From CAG-452 sp045531335 (GTDB lineage Bacteria > Bacillota > Clostridia > TANB77 > CAG-508): DNA of 45,346 nucleotides. Of the stretch, positions 15,770-24,719 are shown piece by piece (position 1 is the stretch's first letter; each line of letters opens with the position of its first letter). The position numbers and the translations under genes are program-made. Location: the NCBI GenBank assembly GCA_045531335.1, contig JAZSDU010000032.1, positions 1 to 45,346 on the forward strand, in the 5' to 3' direction. The notes under the pieces are model-generated. The model was not told the origin of the DNA. It was given only the letters and a program-made list of their open reading frames with translations, and ran no database searches.

Positions 15770-18547
15770 ATGAAGAAAAACAAAAAGAGAGTAATTCTAG
15801 TAATTGCATTTTTAGTTCTTTTTGCAATTTATATTGCAATTAACTTAAGAGGAGAATATTTGAAAACATTACAAATTGGACAAGAGTACATAGGTGTTTT
15901 TAAGCAAAATGTAAAATTTAGATTTGGAGTAATATTAACAAACTTTGTATTCTTATACATTTCTACATACATAACTACAAGATTTATTAAAAGAGGACTT
16001 AAAAAATTCTTTGATGAAGAAAAAAAAGAAATGCCAAAACTACCTAATAAATCTATAAGTCTTATATTTAGTACAATAGCAAGTATGATAACATCAGCAT
16101 TTTTGATTGAAAAAACAATGCTTGCATTAAATACAGCTTGGTTTGGAATTACAGACCCAATATTCAATTTAGATATAGGATACTATATGTTCCAAAAACC
16201 ATTTATTGAAACAATACTATTATACTTCGTAGGTTTAATGATAGTATATTCAGTATATATAGCATTGTACTATATAATTACATTTAATGTTTATTTTGAT
16301 AAAGGAATAAATCCTGAAACATTAAAGAAAAATACGTTTATAAAACAATTGATTACAAATATTATATTAGCAATAGTTGGAATATCAGCGATAACATTAA
16401 TAAATGTACAAGATGTTTTATTTGGTAAATTTTTAAATTTATCTAGCGAAATTAGTTTGTATGGAGCAGGGTTAACAGATGCTACAATCAAAGTGTGGGG
16501 ATATGGAATCTTTGCATTTGTTATATTAATTTCTGCAATAATGGCGATTAAAAATTTCGGTAAAGACAAGTTTAAAAGAGTAATGTTTTGGTTAAGTGCA
16601 ATACCACTATATTTAGTTTTGTTATTTGTGGTAATTGTTGGATTTGACTTAATATATGTTAATAGAAATGAATTAGATAAAGAAAAAACATATATAAATT
16701 ATAATATTCAATTTACAAAGAATGCATACAATATAAATGTTGATGAAATAGAAATACAAAATAGTGGAACAATAACATCAAAAGATGTTTCTAATAATGA
16801 AGAAGTGATAGATAATATAAATTTATTAAATGAAGAAAAAGTATTAGAAGCCTTATCACAATATCAAACAAGTTCAGGATATTATTCGTATAATGTAGCA
16901 AAACCAGGAGTATATACTATAGATGAAAAAGAACAATTAGTATATGTAAGTCCAAGAGAAATAGTTAGCAATGATACAAGAACATATAATAATAAAACAT
17001 ATGAGTATACACATGGATATGGTGTAATTGTTTCATCAGCAGATACAGCAGATGAAAATGGAAATCTAAATTATATTCAAAGCAATTTTGAAAATGAAAA
17101 CAATAAAATAAATATAGAAGAACCAAGAATATATTTTGGAACAGAAACAAATGAACCGATTATAACAAATGCAAAAAATAAACAAGAATATGATTATCCA
17201 GTAAATAGTACAACAAGCAATACTAATACATATAACGGGGAAGCGGGGCTTAAACTTAATTTTCTAGACAGATTGATATTAGCAATAGAGGAACGAAATT
17301 TAGGTATTGCAACTTCTATAAATGTTGCTAAAGACAGTAAAATTATTACATCTAGAAATATAATAGAAAGAGCAAAAACAATAATGCCATACTTAATGTA
17401 TGATGAGAATCCATATTTGGTAGTTACAGATGAAGGGAAAATGGCTTGGGTATTAGATGCATATACAACATCAAATAATTATCCTTATTCTCAAGCAACA
17501 GTTATTGAATATGAAGGAATGAAAGAGAAGATTAATTACATAAGAAATTCTGTAAAAGTTCTAATAGATCCATATAATGGAACCGTTAAATTCTATGTAA
17601 CTGATACAACAGACCCTATAGTAATGGCATATCAAAACATATATGAAGATTTATTTACAACAGAAGTAATTCCTGAAGATATAGCAAAGCATATTGTATA
17701 TTCAGAATATTTATATAATATACAAGCTGAAATGCTAGAGCAATATCATAATATACAAGCAGAAGTCTTATATAGACAAGATGATGTTTGGGATACAGCA
17801 AAAGAAAATATCACAAGAACAACAAGCCCAACAACAGGAACAGATATTAGGCCTTATTATACACTAGTAAAAACAGTAGATAGCAATTCTGAAACTTTAG
17901 GATTAGTAATACCATATACAATATTAGAAAAACAAAACATTATATCATATCTAGTGGGAACATATGACGCGCAAAACAATCAAAAATTAACACTATACAA
18001 ATTTAAATCAGAAAATGCAATACTTGGAACAACACAATTAGATACATTAGTTGAACAAGATGAGGTTATAGCTAAAGAACTTAATGCGTTAAATACAACA
18101 GGAACAAAAATAGAAAAAAACATTATAGTAGTTCCTATAAATAATACATTGCTTTATGTTCAACCAATTTATCAAGTAATGTTAAATGAAGAATTGCAAG
18201 TTCCATTACTTAAAAAAGTTATAGTTGCATCTGGTAATAAAGTAGCTATAGGAAATGATGTAGAAGAAGCTGTTGAAAATCTATTATCACAACAAGCAAT
18301 TGATATAGAAGTTGTAGGAGAAGATAAGGACGAAATAATAAAACAAATTATAAATGCTAATAAGAATTTAGAGCAATCAACAAAAAATAATGATTGGGAA
18401 ATGACAGGAAAAGATATGGCAAAACTTCAAGAACTAATTGGACAACTTGAAACAATGGTTGAACAAGAAACAAAACAAAAGGAAAAAGAAATGACAAACA
18501 CAACAGAAGAAATTCTAAATGAGACAGATAAAATAAATGTAGAGTAA
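15770..18547 (+). CDS. UPF0182 (COG1615) family large membrane protein
   Basis: 925 residues, 11 nt after the end of ftsY with AAGGAGG in front, so probably the same operon. The N-terminal 320 residues hold about seven membrane helices, with the family motif DIGYYMFQKPFIE. A large extracytoplasmic domain follows, opening with NRNELDKEKTYINYNIQFT and NAYNINVDEIE, matching the usual UPF0182 pattern of an N-E-K-E-Y-I-x-N-I-x-T-x-A-Y stretch. The C-terminal 120 residues are acidic and probably coiled (NLLSQQAIDIEVVGE..ELIGQLETMVEQETKQK). The biochemical function of this widespread family is unknown. Confidence 0.9.
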   Translation: MKKNKKRVILVIAFLVLFAIYIAINLRGEYLKTLQIGQEYIGVFKQNVKFRFGVILTNFVFLYISTYITTRFIKRGLKKFFDEEKKEMPKLPNKSISLIFSTIASMITSAFLIEKTMLALNTAWFGITDPIFNLDIGYYMFQKPFIETILLYFVGLMIVYSVYIALYYIITFNVYFDKGINPETLKKNTFIKQLITNIILAIVGISAITLINVQDVLFGKFLNLSSEISLYGAGLTDATIKVWGYGIFAFVILISAIMAIKNFGKDKFKRVMFWLSAIPLYLVLLFVVIVGFDLIYVNRNELDKEKTYINYNIQFTKNAYNINVDEIEIQNSGTITSKDVSNNEEVIDNINLLNEEKVLEALSQYQTSSGYYSYNVAKPGVYTIDEKEQLVYVSPREIVSNDTRTYNNKTYEYTHGYGVIVSSADTADENGNLNYIQSNFENENNKINIEEPRIYFGTETNEPIITNAKNKQEYDYPVNSTTSNTNTYNGEAGLKLNFLDRLILAIEERNLGIATSINVAKDSKIITSRNIIERAKTIMPYLMYDENPYLVVTDEGKMAWVLDAYTTSNNYPYSQATVIEYEGMKEKINYIRNSVKVLIDPYNGTVKFYVTDTTDPIVMAYQNIYEDLFTTEVIPEDIAKHIVYSEYLYNIQAEMLEQYHNIQAEVLYRQDDVWDTAKENITRTTSPTTGTDIRPYYTLVKTVDSNSETLGLVIPYTILEKQNIISYLVGTYDAQNNQKLTLYKFKSENAILGTTQLDTLVEQDEVIAKELNALNTTGTKIEKNIIVVPINNTLLYVQPIYQVMLNEELQVPLLKKVIVASGNKVAIGNDVEEAVENLLSQQAIDIEVVGEDKDEIIKQIINANKNLEQSTKNNDWEMTGKDMAKLQELIGQLETMVEQETKQKEKEMTNTTEEILNETDKINVE

Positions 18548-18575
18548 TGTAGGGGCGACTATTAGTCGTCCGCTC
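18548..18575. repeat. TGTAGGGGCG-family palindrome, copy 2
   Basis: TGTAGGGGCGACTATTAGTCGTCC, then GCTCTTC, beginning at the base after the UPF0182 stop codon. The GTCGTCCGCTCTTC end is shared with copy 4 at 19547-19630. Confidence 0.75.
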
Positions 18576-18620
18576 TTCAGAGACATACTAAAAATAAGAA
18601 TAAAAATGCATAATAAAATA

Positions 18621-18652
18621 AAAACACCTAAAAATATATTTAGGTGTTTTTT
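18621..18652 (+). terminator. Terminator hairpin that also contains the next gene's ribosome binding site
   Basis: AAAACACCTAAA, loop AATATA, TTTAGGTGTTTT, followed by TT. The AGGTG in the right arm (18642-18646) is the only ribosome binding site for ATG 18653, so when folded it would be hidden. Confidence 0.65.
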
Positions 18653-18928
18653 ATGTTTTTAAAAAAGATTAATAAAAAAATTGATAAAATAAATAACATT
18701 TTAGAAAGGTCAAATATTATTGAACTTTCATATGTTGTTGGAAATAAAAAAGAAATTTTAAAAAGAAATTTAATAGCTGGAATCGCTAGAGGAGTAGGAA
18801 TTGGTATAGGTGTAACTGTTGTTACAGCAATTATAATCTATTTGCTAAGAAGATTAATAATGCTTAATATTCCGGTTATAGGAGATTATATAGCAGACAT
18901 TGTTGAAATTGTTGAAAGGAGTAGATGA
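18653..18928 (+). CDS. DUF5665 family small membrane protein
   Basis: A 91-residue protein with an N-terminal basic amphipathic segment (KKINKKIDKINNILERSN), then NLIAGIARGVGIGIGVTVVTAIIIYLLRR, one Gly-rich membrane helix, and NIPVIGDYIADIVEIVE at the C-terminus. This matches the DUF5665 pattern found in many Clostridia; its function is unknown. The frame extends to GTG 18644, but ATG 18653 is preferred because AGGTG lies 6 nt upstream. The start region overlaps the hairpin at 18621-18652. Confidence 0.78.
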   Translation: MFLKKINKKIDKINNILERSNIIELSYVVGNKKEILKRNLIAGIARGVGIGIGVTVVTAIIIYLLRRLIMLNIPVIGDYIADIVEIVERSR

Positions 18929-18962
18929 ATTGTGATTTGTGTGAGAGATTAATTTTGGGATT

Positions 18963-19032
18963 TGTAGGGGCGGGTCTTGTGCCCGCCCAAGAAAATCAAA
19001 AAAATCTGGGCAGGCACAAGACCTGCCCCCTA
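18963..19032. repeat. TGTAGGGGCG-family long palindrome, copy 3
   Basis: TGTAGGGGCGGGTCTTGTGC (left) and CACAAGACCTGCCCCCTA (right) are inverted arms of about 25 nt around an A-rich centre. Nearly the same element is at 32668-32735. The 291-nt gap 18929-19219 holds this repeat, the rpsO promoter and its leader. Confidence 0.85.
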
Positions 19033-19091
19033 GGAATTTTAAAACAAATTCTTTATCCAATTTGCAACCACAACAATTTTATAAAAAACTC

Positions 19092-19120
19092 TTGCAAATT
19101 GGTTAGATATATAGTAAAAT
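19092..19120 (+). promoter_or_regulatory. Promoter of rpsO
   Basis: TTGCAA (19092-19097), 17 nt, TAAAAT (19115-19120), about 100 nt before the start, leaving room for a leader. Confidence 0.75.
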
Positions 19121-19150
19121 AGATATGCTTGTAAAAAGAGTTACCTTATT

Positions 19151-19190
19151 CTTAAACTAAAAGAGTATCCGACTTTAGCTTCAGTTTAAG
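19151..19190 (+). promoter_or_regulatory. Structured rpsO leader, possible S15 autoregulatory site
   Basis: CTTAAACT (19151-19158) pairs with AGTTTAAG (19183-19190); inside, CTAAAAG and CTTTAG can pair as an alternative. S15 represses its own mRNA in several bacterial lineages through different leader structures. That this is such a site is inference from position and folding. Confidence 0.45.
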
Positions 19191-19219
19191 GCATATTTTA
19201 GAAATAGGAGGAAATAATA

Positions 19220-19483
19220 ATGACAAAAGAAAGAAAACAAGAAATCATTGAAACTTTCAAAAGAGATGAAAAAGATACAGGTTCATCAGAAGTTCAAATA
19301 GCTTTATTAACAGAAAGAATTAATGAATTAACAGAACATTTAAAAGTTCATAAAAAAGATAATCATTCAAGACGTGGACTTTTACAAATGGTAGGTAAAA
19401 GAAGAAACTTACTTAACTACTTAGCTAAAAAAGATTTACCTAAGTACAGAGAAATAGTTGAAAAACTAAATTTAAGAAAATAA
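19220..19483 (+). CDS. rpsO: Small ribosomal subunit protein S15
   Basis: 87 residues, exactly the family length; binds 16S rRNA early in assembly of the 30S platform. The signature TGSSEVQIALLTERINELTEHLKVHKKD..HSRRGLLQMVGKRRNLLNYL is complete. AGGAGG lies 8 nt upstream. It is followed by pnp, the classic rpsO-pnp order, though a hairpin, a repeat and long leader structures separate them. Confidence 0.98.
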   Translation: MTKERKQEIIETFKRDEKDTGSSEVQIALLTERINELTEHLKVHKKDNHSRRGLLQMVGKRRNLLNYLAKKDLPKYREIVEKLNLRK

Positions 19484-19489
19484 TAATGG

Positions 19490-19514
19490 GGGCGGATTTT
19501 ATTTTTCCGCCTTT
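19490..19514 (+). terminator. Hairpin after rpsO
   Basis: GGCGGA, loop, TCCGCC, followed by TTTAATT. The U tract is modest, so read-through to pnp is likely. Confidence 0.6.
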
Positions 19515-19546
19515 AATTATGAAAATCGTTAATTGATTGCAAACAA

Positions 19547-19630
19547 TGTAGGGGCGACCAGCACCCCAAGGGTATGTGTTATCCGTAATTCGCTATGCTC
19601 AAACGGCTAACCGATGGTCGTCCGCTCTTC
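19547..19630. repeat. TGTAGGGGCG-family repeat, copy 4
   Basis: TGTAGGGGCGACCA (left) pairs with TGGTCGTCC (right) around a GC-richer centre of about 50 nt; it ends GTCGTCCGCTCTTC as in copy 2. Confidence 0.75.
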
Positions 19631-19662
19631 GAAGCAATTACTTTAAAAACCTTGTTTAAGAA

Positions 19663-19749
19663 AAGATAATTATATATGAAGAGTAGCTTGTAAAATGTGT
19701 TTAACTAATAAACATATTTTAGAGGTTACATTCATAGAGAAATTATCTT
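19663..19749 (+). promoter_or_regulatory. Long double-stranded leader of pnp
   Basis: AAGATAATT (19663-19671) pairs with AATTATCTT (19741-19749); within it TAAAATGTGTTT (19691-19702) pairs with AAACATATTTTA (19710-19721). In E. coli a long stem in this place is cut by RNase III and used for PNPase autoregulation. The same role here is inference. Confidence 0.5.
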
Positions 19750-19769
19750 CTTATATAAATATTTAAAAC

Positions 19770-19821
19770 GAGGGACATTCCTCGCCGGACAAGGAATACC
19801 CGTTACTAAGGTTTGTCCCTC
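19770..19821 (+). promoter_or_regulatory. Second hairpin just before the pnp ribosome binding site
   Basis: GAGGGACA (19770-19777) pairs with TGTCCCTC (19814-19821); inside TTCCT and AGGAA can pair. It ends 13 nt before AGGAGG. The 364-nt gap 19484-19847 is therefore almost wholly structured. Confidence 0.55.
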
Positions 19822-19847
19822 AAACAAATTAAAAGGAGGAAAGAATT

Positions 19848-21968
19848 ATGTTTAAAACATATTCAATGGAACTTGCAGGAAGAACACTTACAGTAGAAAC
19901 AGGAAAATTAGCAGAACTAGCAAATGCAAACGTATTAGTTAGATACGGAGAAACAGTTGTAATGGTAAATGTTACAGCATCAAAAGAACCAAAAGAAGGA
20001 ATAGACTTTTTCCCATTGTCAGTAGACTATGAAGAGAAAATGTATTCAGTAGGAAAAATACCAGGAGGATTTACAAGAAGAGAAGGTAAAGCTGCAGATA
20101 AAGCAATATTAGTATCAAGAGCAATAGATAGACCAATTAGACCGTTATTCCCAAAAGATTTTAGAAATGATGTAGTTGTTGTTGCGACAGTTTTATCTGT
20201 AGAACCAGATAATTCACCAGAAGTATGCGCTATGATAGGTGCTTCAGCAGCACTTTCAATATCAGATATACCATTTGGTGGACCAACAGCATCTGTAAAA
20301 GTAGGATATGTTGATGGTAAATTTATAATAAACCCAACATTAGAAGAAAAAGCAAAATCAGAATTAGATTTATTAGTTGCAGGAACAGTAGATAAAATAG
20401 CAATGATTGAAGCTGGAGCAAAAGAATTACCAGACGACAAAATGTTGGAAGCTATAAAAGTAGGACATGAAGAAATTAAAAAAGTTTGTGAATTCATAGC
20501 TAAAATAAAAGAAGAAATTGGAAAACCAAAAATGGAATACAAGTCATTTGAAGTTGACCACGATATCTATGAAGAAATAGAAAGTAATTTTGCTGAAAGA
20601 ATGTACACAGATGTACAAGCTCAAGATAAAGAAGTAAGAGATGCTAATATGGATAAATTAGCTGAAGACGTAAAAACATATTTTGTAGAAAAATATGGAG
20701 AAGAAAGAGCAGAAGAAATAAAACAAGATATAGCAGATAGCTTATATAAATTAGAGAAAAAATCTGTTAGAAAAATGATATTTGAAGAACATAAAAGACC
20801 AGATGGAAGAGCAATAGACGAAATTAGACCACTTTCTTGTGAAGTAGGATTGTTACCAAGAGTACATGGTAGTGCAGTATTTACAAGAGGACAAACACAA
20901 GTAATGTCAATTGCAACATTAGGAATGGTTACAGAAGAACAAAAATTAGATGGATTAGATGAAGAAACATCAAAAAGATATATTCACCACTACAATTTCC
21001 CTGGATATAGTGTAGGAGAAGCAAAAACATCAAGAGGGCCAGGAAGAAGAGAAGTAGGACATGGAGCTTTAGCAGAAAAAGCATTAGTTCCAGTAATACC
21101 AAGCGAAGAAGAATTCCCATACACAATAAGAGTTGTATCAGAAGTATTATCTTCAAATGGTTCTACATCACAAGCAAGTATATGTGGAAGTACTTTAGCA
21201 TTAATGGATGCAGGTGTTCCAATTAAAAATCCAGTAGCAGGTATTTCAACAGGACTTGTATCAAACCCAGAAAATCCAGACGATTATGTAATGCTTACAG
21301 ATATCCAAGGATTAGAAGATTTCTTCGGAGATATGGACTTTAAAGTTGGTGGAACAAAAAACGGAATAACAGCAATACAAGTTGATATAAAAGTTGATGG
21401 TTTAACATATAAAATAATAGAAGAAGCTTTTGCTAGAACAAAAAAAGCAAGACAATATATATTAGATGAAATAATGTTGAAACAAATTGCTGAACCAAGA
21501 AAAGAATTATCTAAATATGCACCTAAAATAACAACAATGACAATAAAAACAGACAAAATAAAAGATGTTATCGGAAAAGGTGGAGAAACAATTAATAAAA
21601 TAATTGACCAAACAGGTGTTAAAATAGATATAGAAGAAGATGGAAGAATATTTATTTATACAGCAGATCAAGAAAAAGCAAATGAAGCACAAAAAATGAT
21701 AGAAGATATTACAAGAGAAATAGAAGTAGGAGAAATCTACGAAGCAAAAGTTACAAAAATAATGCCATTTGGAGCATTTATGGACTTAGGTGGAGGAAAA
21801 GAAGGATTACTTCATATTTCTAAAATATCTGAAAAAAGAGTAGAAAAAGTAGAAGATGTTCTTAAAGAAGGAGATACATTCTTAGTAAAAGTATTGGATA
21901 TCGATAATCAAGGAAAAATAAGCTTAACTAAAAAAGGATTAGGAATAGAAGAAACAACAGAAGAATAA
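19848..21968 (+). CDS. pnp: Polyribonucleotide nucleotidyltransferase (PNPase)
   Basis: A phosphate-dependent 3'-5' exoribonuclease that works as a trimer in mRNA decay. 706 residues, the usual length. Two RNase PH-like cores are visible: the first with GIDFFPLSVDYEEKMYSVGK and PGGFTRREGK, the second with RPDGRAIDEIRPL, GSAVFTRGQTQ and DAGVPIKNPVAGIS..GLEDFFGDMDFKV. A KH domain follows (IKDVIGKGGETINKIID, about 560-620), then an S1 domain (VGEIYEAKVTKIMPFGAFMDL). AAAGGAGG precedes ATG 19848. Confidence 0.98.
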   Translation: MFKTYSMELAGRTLTVETGKLAELANANVLVRYGETVVMVNVTASKEPKEGIDFFPLSVDYEEKMYSVGKIPGGFTRREGKAADKAILVSRAIDRPIRPLFPKDFRNDVVVVATVLSVEPDNSPEVCAMIGASAALSISDIPFGGPTASVKVGYVDGKFIINPTLEEKAKSELDLLVAGTVDKIAMIEAGAKELPDDKMLEAIKVGHEEIKKVCEFIAKIKEEIGKPKMEYKSFEVDHDIYEEIESNFAERMYTDVQAQDKEVRDANMDKLAEDVKTYFVEKYGEERAEEIKQDIADSLYKLEKKSVRKMIFEEHKRPDGRAIDEIRPLSCEVGLLPRVHGSAVFTRGQTQVMSIATLGMVTEEQKLDGLDEETSKRYIHHYNFPGYSVGEAKTSRGPGRREVGHGALAEKALVPVIPSEEEFPYTIRVVSEVLSSNGSTSQASICGSTLALMDAGVPIKNPVAGISTGLVSNPENPDDYVMLTDIQGLEDFFGDMDFKVGGTKNGITAIQVDIKVDGLTYKIIEEAFARTKKARQYILDEIMLKQIAEPRKELSKYAPKITTMTIKTDKIKDVIGKGGETINKIIDQTGVKIDIEEDGRIFIYTADQEKANEAQKMIEDITREIEVGEIYEAKVTKIMPFGAFMDLGGGKEGLLHISKISEKRVEKVEDVLKEGDTFLVKVLDIDNQGKISLTKKGLGIEETTEE

Positions 21969-21969
21969 T

Positions 21970-21998
21970 TTGCAAAATTATAAAAATAGTAGTATAAT
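21970..21998 (+). promoter_or_regulatory. Promoter of the family 2 glycosyltransferase gene
   Basis: TTGCAA (21970-21975), 17 nt, TATAAT (21993-21998), starting right after the pnp stop. The leader then has AAAAGGTGGC and GCCATCTTTT, a 10-bp stem that could end pnp transcripts or regulate the next gene. Confidence 0.75.
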
Positions 21999-22087
21999 AT
22001 AAAAGGTGGCAAAATAAAATATAATTAAAAGATATTTATTTAGCCATCTTTTAAGCTGAAAAGAAGTAATAAAGAGAGGGAAAAAGA

Positions 22088-23329
22088 ATGGAATATTTAT
22101 ATATACTACAACAAGCATTAGTTTGGATTATAACAATATTTTGGTTATACAATATAGTTATTAGTGTGTGTTCATTAGTAAAATTAAAAGACAAACCATT
22201 GTTAGTGGATAAGAAGCATAAATTTATGGCATTAATACCTGCACACAATGAAGCAGCTGTTGTTGGAAATTTAGTAGAGAGTTTGAAGAAACAAAACTAT
22301 CCAAAAGAACTGTTTGACATATATGTAATTGCAGACAACTGTACAGACAACACTGCAGAAGTTGCAAGAAATGCAGGAGCTATAGTTTATGAAAGATTTG
22401 ATGAAACTAAAAAAACAAAAGGTTTTGCAATGCAATGGTTTTTTAAAAAAATGAACGAAGAAGGAAAAGACTATGATGCAATGTGTGTATTTGATGCAGA
22501 TAATGTTGCAATGCCGGATTTTATAAATGCTATGAACAAAAAACTTTGCCAAGGTGAAGAAGTTGTTCAAGGTTATAGAGATATAAAAAATCCAACAGAT
22601 TCATGGATATCAGCAGGATATGCATTATTCTATTGGACAATGCATAGATTTTATCATTTAGCAAGATACAATTTGGGATTATCTCCATTATTAAATGGTA
22701 CAGGTTTTATGGTAAAATACGACCTTATAAAAAAAGAAGGATGGAATACAAAAACTTTAACAGAAGATATAGAATTTTCATTAATAAATATTTCAAAAGG
22801 AAGAAAATTAGGTTGGGCAGTGGATGCTGTAGTATATGATGAACAACCTCTTGCATATAATCAATCTTGGACACAAAGAATGAGATGGTCAGTAGGACAT
22901 ATTCAATGTTTTAAACATTATTTAAAAGATTTAGGTAGAGGTGTAAAAGATCATAAAACATTAATGAACTTTGATGGATTGCTTTATTTAATGGGAATGC
23001 CAATGCTAGTAATAACATTAGGATTACTACTAGTAAACTTTATAATATATGCAGCGAATGGAATGACAACTGCAGCATTAATTTGGAATTATCTAAGATA
23101 TATTGGAGCAACATTCTTACTTCCACCACTTACAGCAATATTCATAATGTGGCTAGATAAGAGACCTATAAAACCAATGATTAAAGGAATAATTTGCTAT
23201 CCGTTGTTCATGGGTTCATGGATATTAATAAATATAAAAGCATTAATAAAACCTGATACAACATGGACAAAAATTGAGCATACAAGAAGTGTTAAAGTTG
23301 ATGAATTAGACAACCAAATAAAAGCATAA
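22088..23329 (+). CDS. Processive membrane glycosyltransferase family 2
   Basis: 413 residues. An N-terminal membrane helix (10-30) leads to a cytoplasmic GT-A domain with PAHNEAAVV (51-59), the metal-binding DAD (136-138), TED (225-227, catalytic base) and QRMRW (263-267), the D,D,D,QxxRW set of processive beta-glycosyltransferases such as poly-GlcNAc, hyaluronan and cellulose synthases. Two or three membrane helices follow (about 300-395). It lacks a c-di-GMP-binding PilZ domain in this chain. The polymer is unknown: no deacetylase or exporter is beside it. It precedes the prepilin-like cluster and has its own promoter and terminator. Confidence 0.85.
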   Translation: MEYLYILQQALVWIITIFWLYNIVISVCSLVKLKDKPLLVDKKHKFMALIPAHNEAAVVGNLVESLKKQNYPKELFDIYVIADNCTDNTAEVARNAGAIVYERFDETKKTKGFAMQWFFKKMNEEGKDYDAMCVFDADNVAMPDFINAMNKKLCQGEEVVQGYRDIKNPTDSWISAGYALFYWTMHRFYHLARYNLGLSPLLNGTGFMVKYDLIKKEGWNTKTLTEDIEFSLINISKGRKLGWAVDAVVYDEQPLAYNQSWTQRMRWSVGHIQCFKHYLKDLGRGVKDHKTLMNFDGLLYLMGMPMLVITLGLLLVNFIIYAANGMTTAALIWNYLRYIGATFLLPPLTAIFIMWLDKRPIKPMIKGIICYPLFMGSWILINIKALIKPDTTWTKIEHTRSVKVDELDNQIKA

Positions 23330-23340
23330 AATAATAAGTA

Positions 23341-23371
23341 AAAAAGAATGCGTTCGTGCATTCTTTTTTTG
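23341..23371 (+). terminator. Terminator of the glycosyltransferase gene
   Basis: AAAAAGAATGC, loop, GCATTCTTTTTTT. Confidence 0.92.
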
Positions 23372-23382
23372 TGTTATTTATA

Positions 23383-23478
23383 AAACTTTCTAATTACAAA
23401 TATACATAAAAAATATTAAATAAAAAAATCCTTTATGATAGTATTTTTATATAAAATGTCGAAAGGAATGAAGAACAA
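23383..23478 (+). repeat. Class A upstream cassette, copy 1
   Basis: A 96-nt block from AAACTTT to the base before the start codon of paralogue 1. It is the same length as, and differs at only a few bases from, 24624-24719 and 28158-28253. It contains ATCCTTTATGATAGTATTTT and GTCGAAAGGAATGAAG. No normal 17-nt-spaced -35/-10 pair is obvious. Confidence 0.85.
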
Positions 23479-24537
23479 ATGAAAAAAGAAAGAAAAAACA
23501 AAGGAATCACCCTAATAGCACTAATAATAACAATAATAGTAATGTTAATATTAGTAGGGGTAACAGTAAATGTAGCATTAAATGGAGGGTTATTTGATGC
23601 AGCAAAACAAGCAACATCAGGAATGAATATGGCACAAATAAAAGAAAAAGCAGAAATAGCAAAAGTAGTTCTAATAGCAGATACACAAACAGATGCTAGT
23701 GTAATAGCAAACATACCAACATATAGAGACAGACTGTTAGAAGAGTTTGGAGCAAAAGAAACAGATACAGATGGAAACAATATTATAGAAGTGAATGACA
23801 ACTATGTAATAATTATAAAAAATTCAGAATTAGACATAGAAGTATTTGAAAAAACAAAAATACCAGCAAATTATCTAGTAGTATCACTAGGATATGAAAC
23901 AAGTAATATAGAACAAGATGGAAAAATATATGGAATAAATGTAGTGTTAAACATACCAAGATTAATGAGTGTAAATGAATATATAGCACTAAAAAGAGAA
24001 CAAGAAACAGAAGAAGTTTCAGACGAAATAAAAAAACAAGCATTTTTACAGTACTGTAATGAATGGTATGGACCTAAAGAAGAATTTACAAACATTGATG
24101 ATGTTACGCTATTCGTAATAGAGAGTTGGGGATATGGACCATTTGAAACATTAGATGATGCGTTATTAGATGAATCAGTACAAGGAGATTTTGGAACAAC
24201 AAAAGGAGAAGCATATTGGTATCTTTTAGCATATGACTTTAATATAGAACTTGAAGATACTGATATAGAAGAAAAAGATGCAATAGAAACTTGGTATCAA
24301 CAAGAAGAAGACAATAATTATATAAGTGAATATGCTAAATACGCAAACGAATTAAAACTATATGTAGTAAAAAATGAAGAAGAAACACTAATAAAAGAAA
24401 AAATATCTATAGTATTTGGAAATACAACAGTAAATTATGCAATAGAAGAAAATGGAGCATATGAGTTTATATTAAAAACACGTGAAGGAGAAGAAATAAC
24501 AAGAGAAATGTTGAACGTAGATAGCATAGTAAAGTAA
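23479..24537 (+). CDS. Prepilin-like surface protein, paralogue 1 (no LRR)
   Basis: 352 residues. A basic leader MKKERKNKG is followed by ITLIALIITIIVMLILVGVT, the class III signal of type IV pilins and pseudopilins: prepilin peptidase should cut after Gly9. Position 5 of the mature protein is Ala, not the usual Glu. Then come NGGLFDAAKQATSG and a helix (KEKAEIAKVVLIADTQTD). An acidic C-terminal domain (about 125-352) with FEKTKIPANYLVVSLGY and NELKLYVVKNEE follows. It is close to paralogue 3 up to where that protein gains leucine-rich repeats. The only weak point is the ribosome binding site, AAAGGA 11 nt before ATG. No pilus assembly genes are in the window. Confidence 0.8.
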   Translation: MKKERKNKGITLIALIITIIVMLILVGVTVNVALNGGLFDAAKQATSGMNMAQIKEKAEIAKVVLIADTQTDASVIANIPTYRDRLLEEFGAKETDTDGNNIIEVNDNYVIIIKNSELDIEVFEKTKIPANYLVVSLGYETSNIEQDGKIYGINVVLNIPRLMSVNEYIALKREQETEEVSDEIKKQAFLQYCNEWYGPKEEFTNIDDVTLFVIESWGYGPFETLDDALLDESVQGDFGTTKGEAYWYLLAYDFNIELEDTDIEEKDAIETWYQQEEDNNYISEYAKYANELKLYVVKNEEETLIKEKISIVFGNTTVNYAIEENGAYEFILKTREGEEITREMLNVDSIVK

Positions 24538-24578
24538 TAAAAATTTAAGATAAAGAAAATTGAATTGATGAAGCTATT

Positions 24579-24612
24579 AAAAAGGATAACTGAAAGTAGA
24601 GTTATCCTTTTT
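24579..24612 (+). terminator. Terminator of paralogue 1
   Basis: AAAAAGGATAAC, loop, GTTATCCTTTTT. Confidence 0.92.
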
Positions 24613-24623
24613 AGTATGAATAA

Positions 24624-24719
24624 AAACTTTATAATTACAAATATACATAAAAAATATTAAATAAAAAAATCCTTTATGATAGTATTTTTGTATAAAATAT
24701 CGAAAGGAATGAGAAACAA
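24624..24719 (+). repeat. Class A upstream cassette, copy 2
   Basis: 96 nt, aligned end to end with copies at 23383-23478 and 28158-28253; a few substitutions only (for example TTTGTATAAAATATC in place of TTTATATAAAATGTC). Confidence 0.85.

Noticed and set aside
18925..19122. A 65-residue frame after the DUF5665 gene
   Set aside because: It is made largely of the palindromic repeat 18963-19032, has no ribosome binding site and no protein-like composition.
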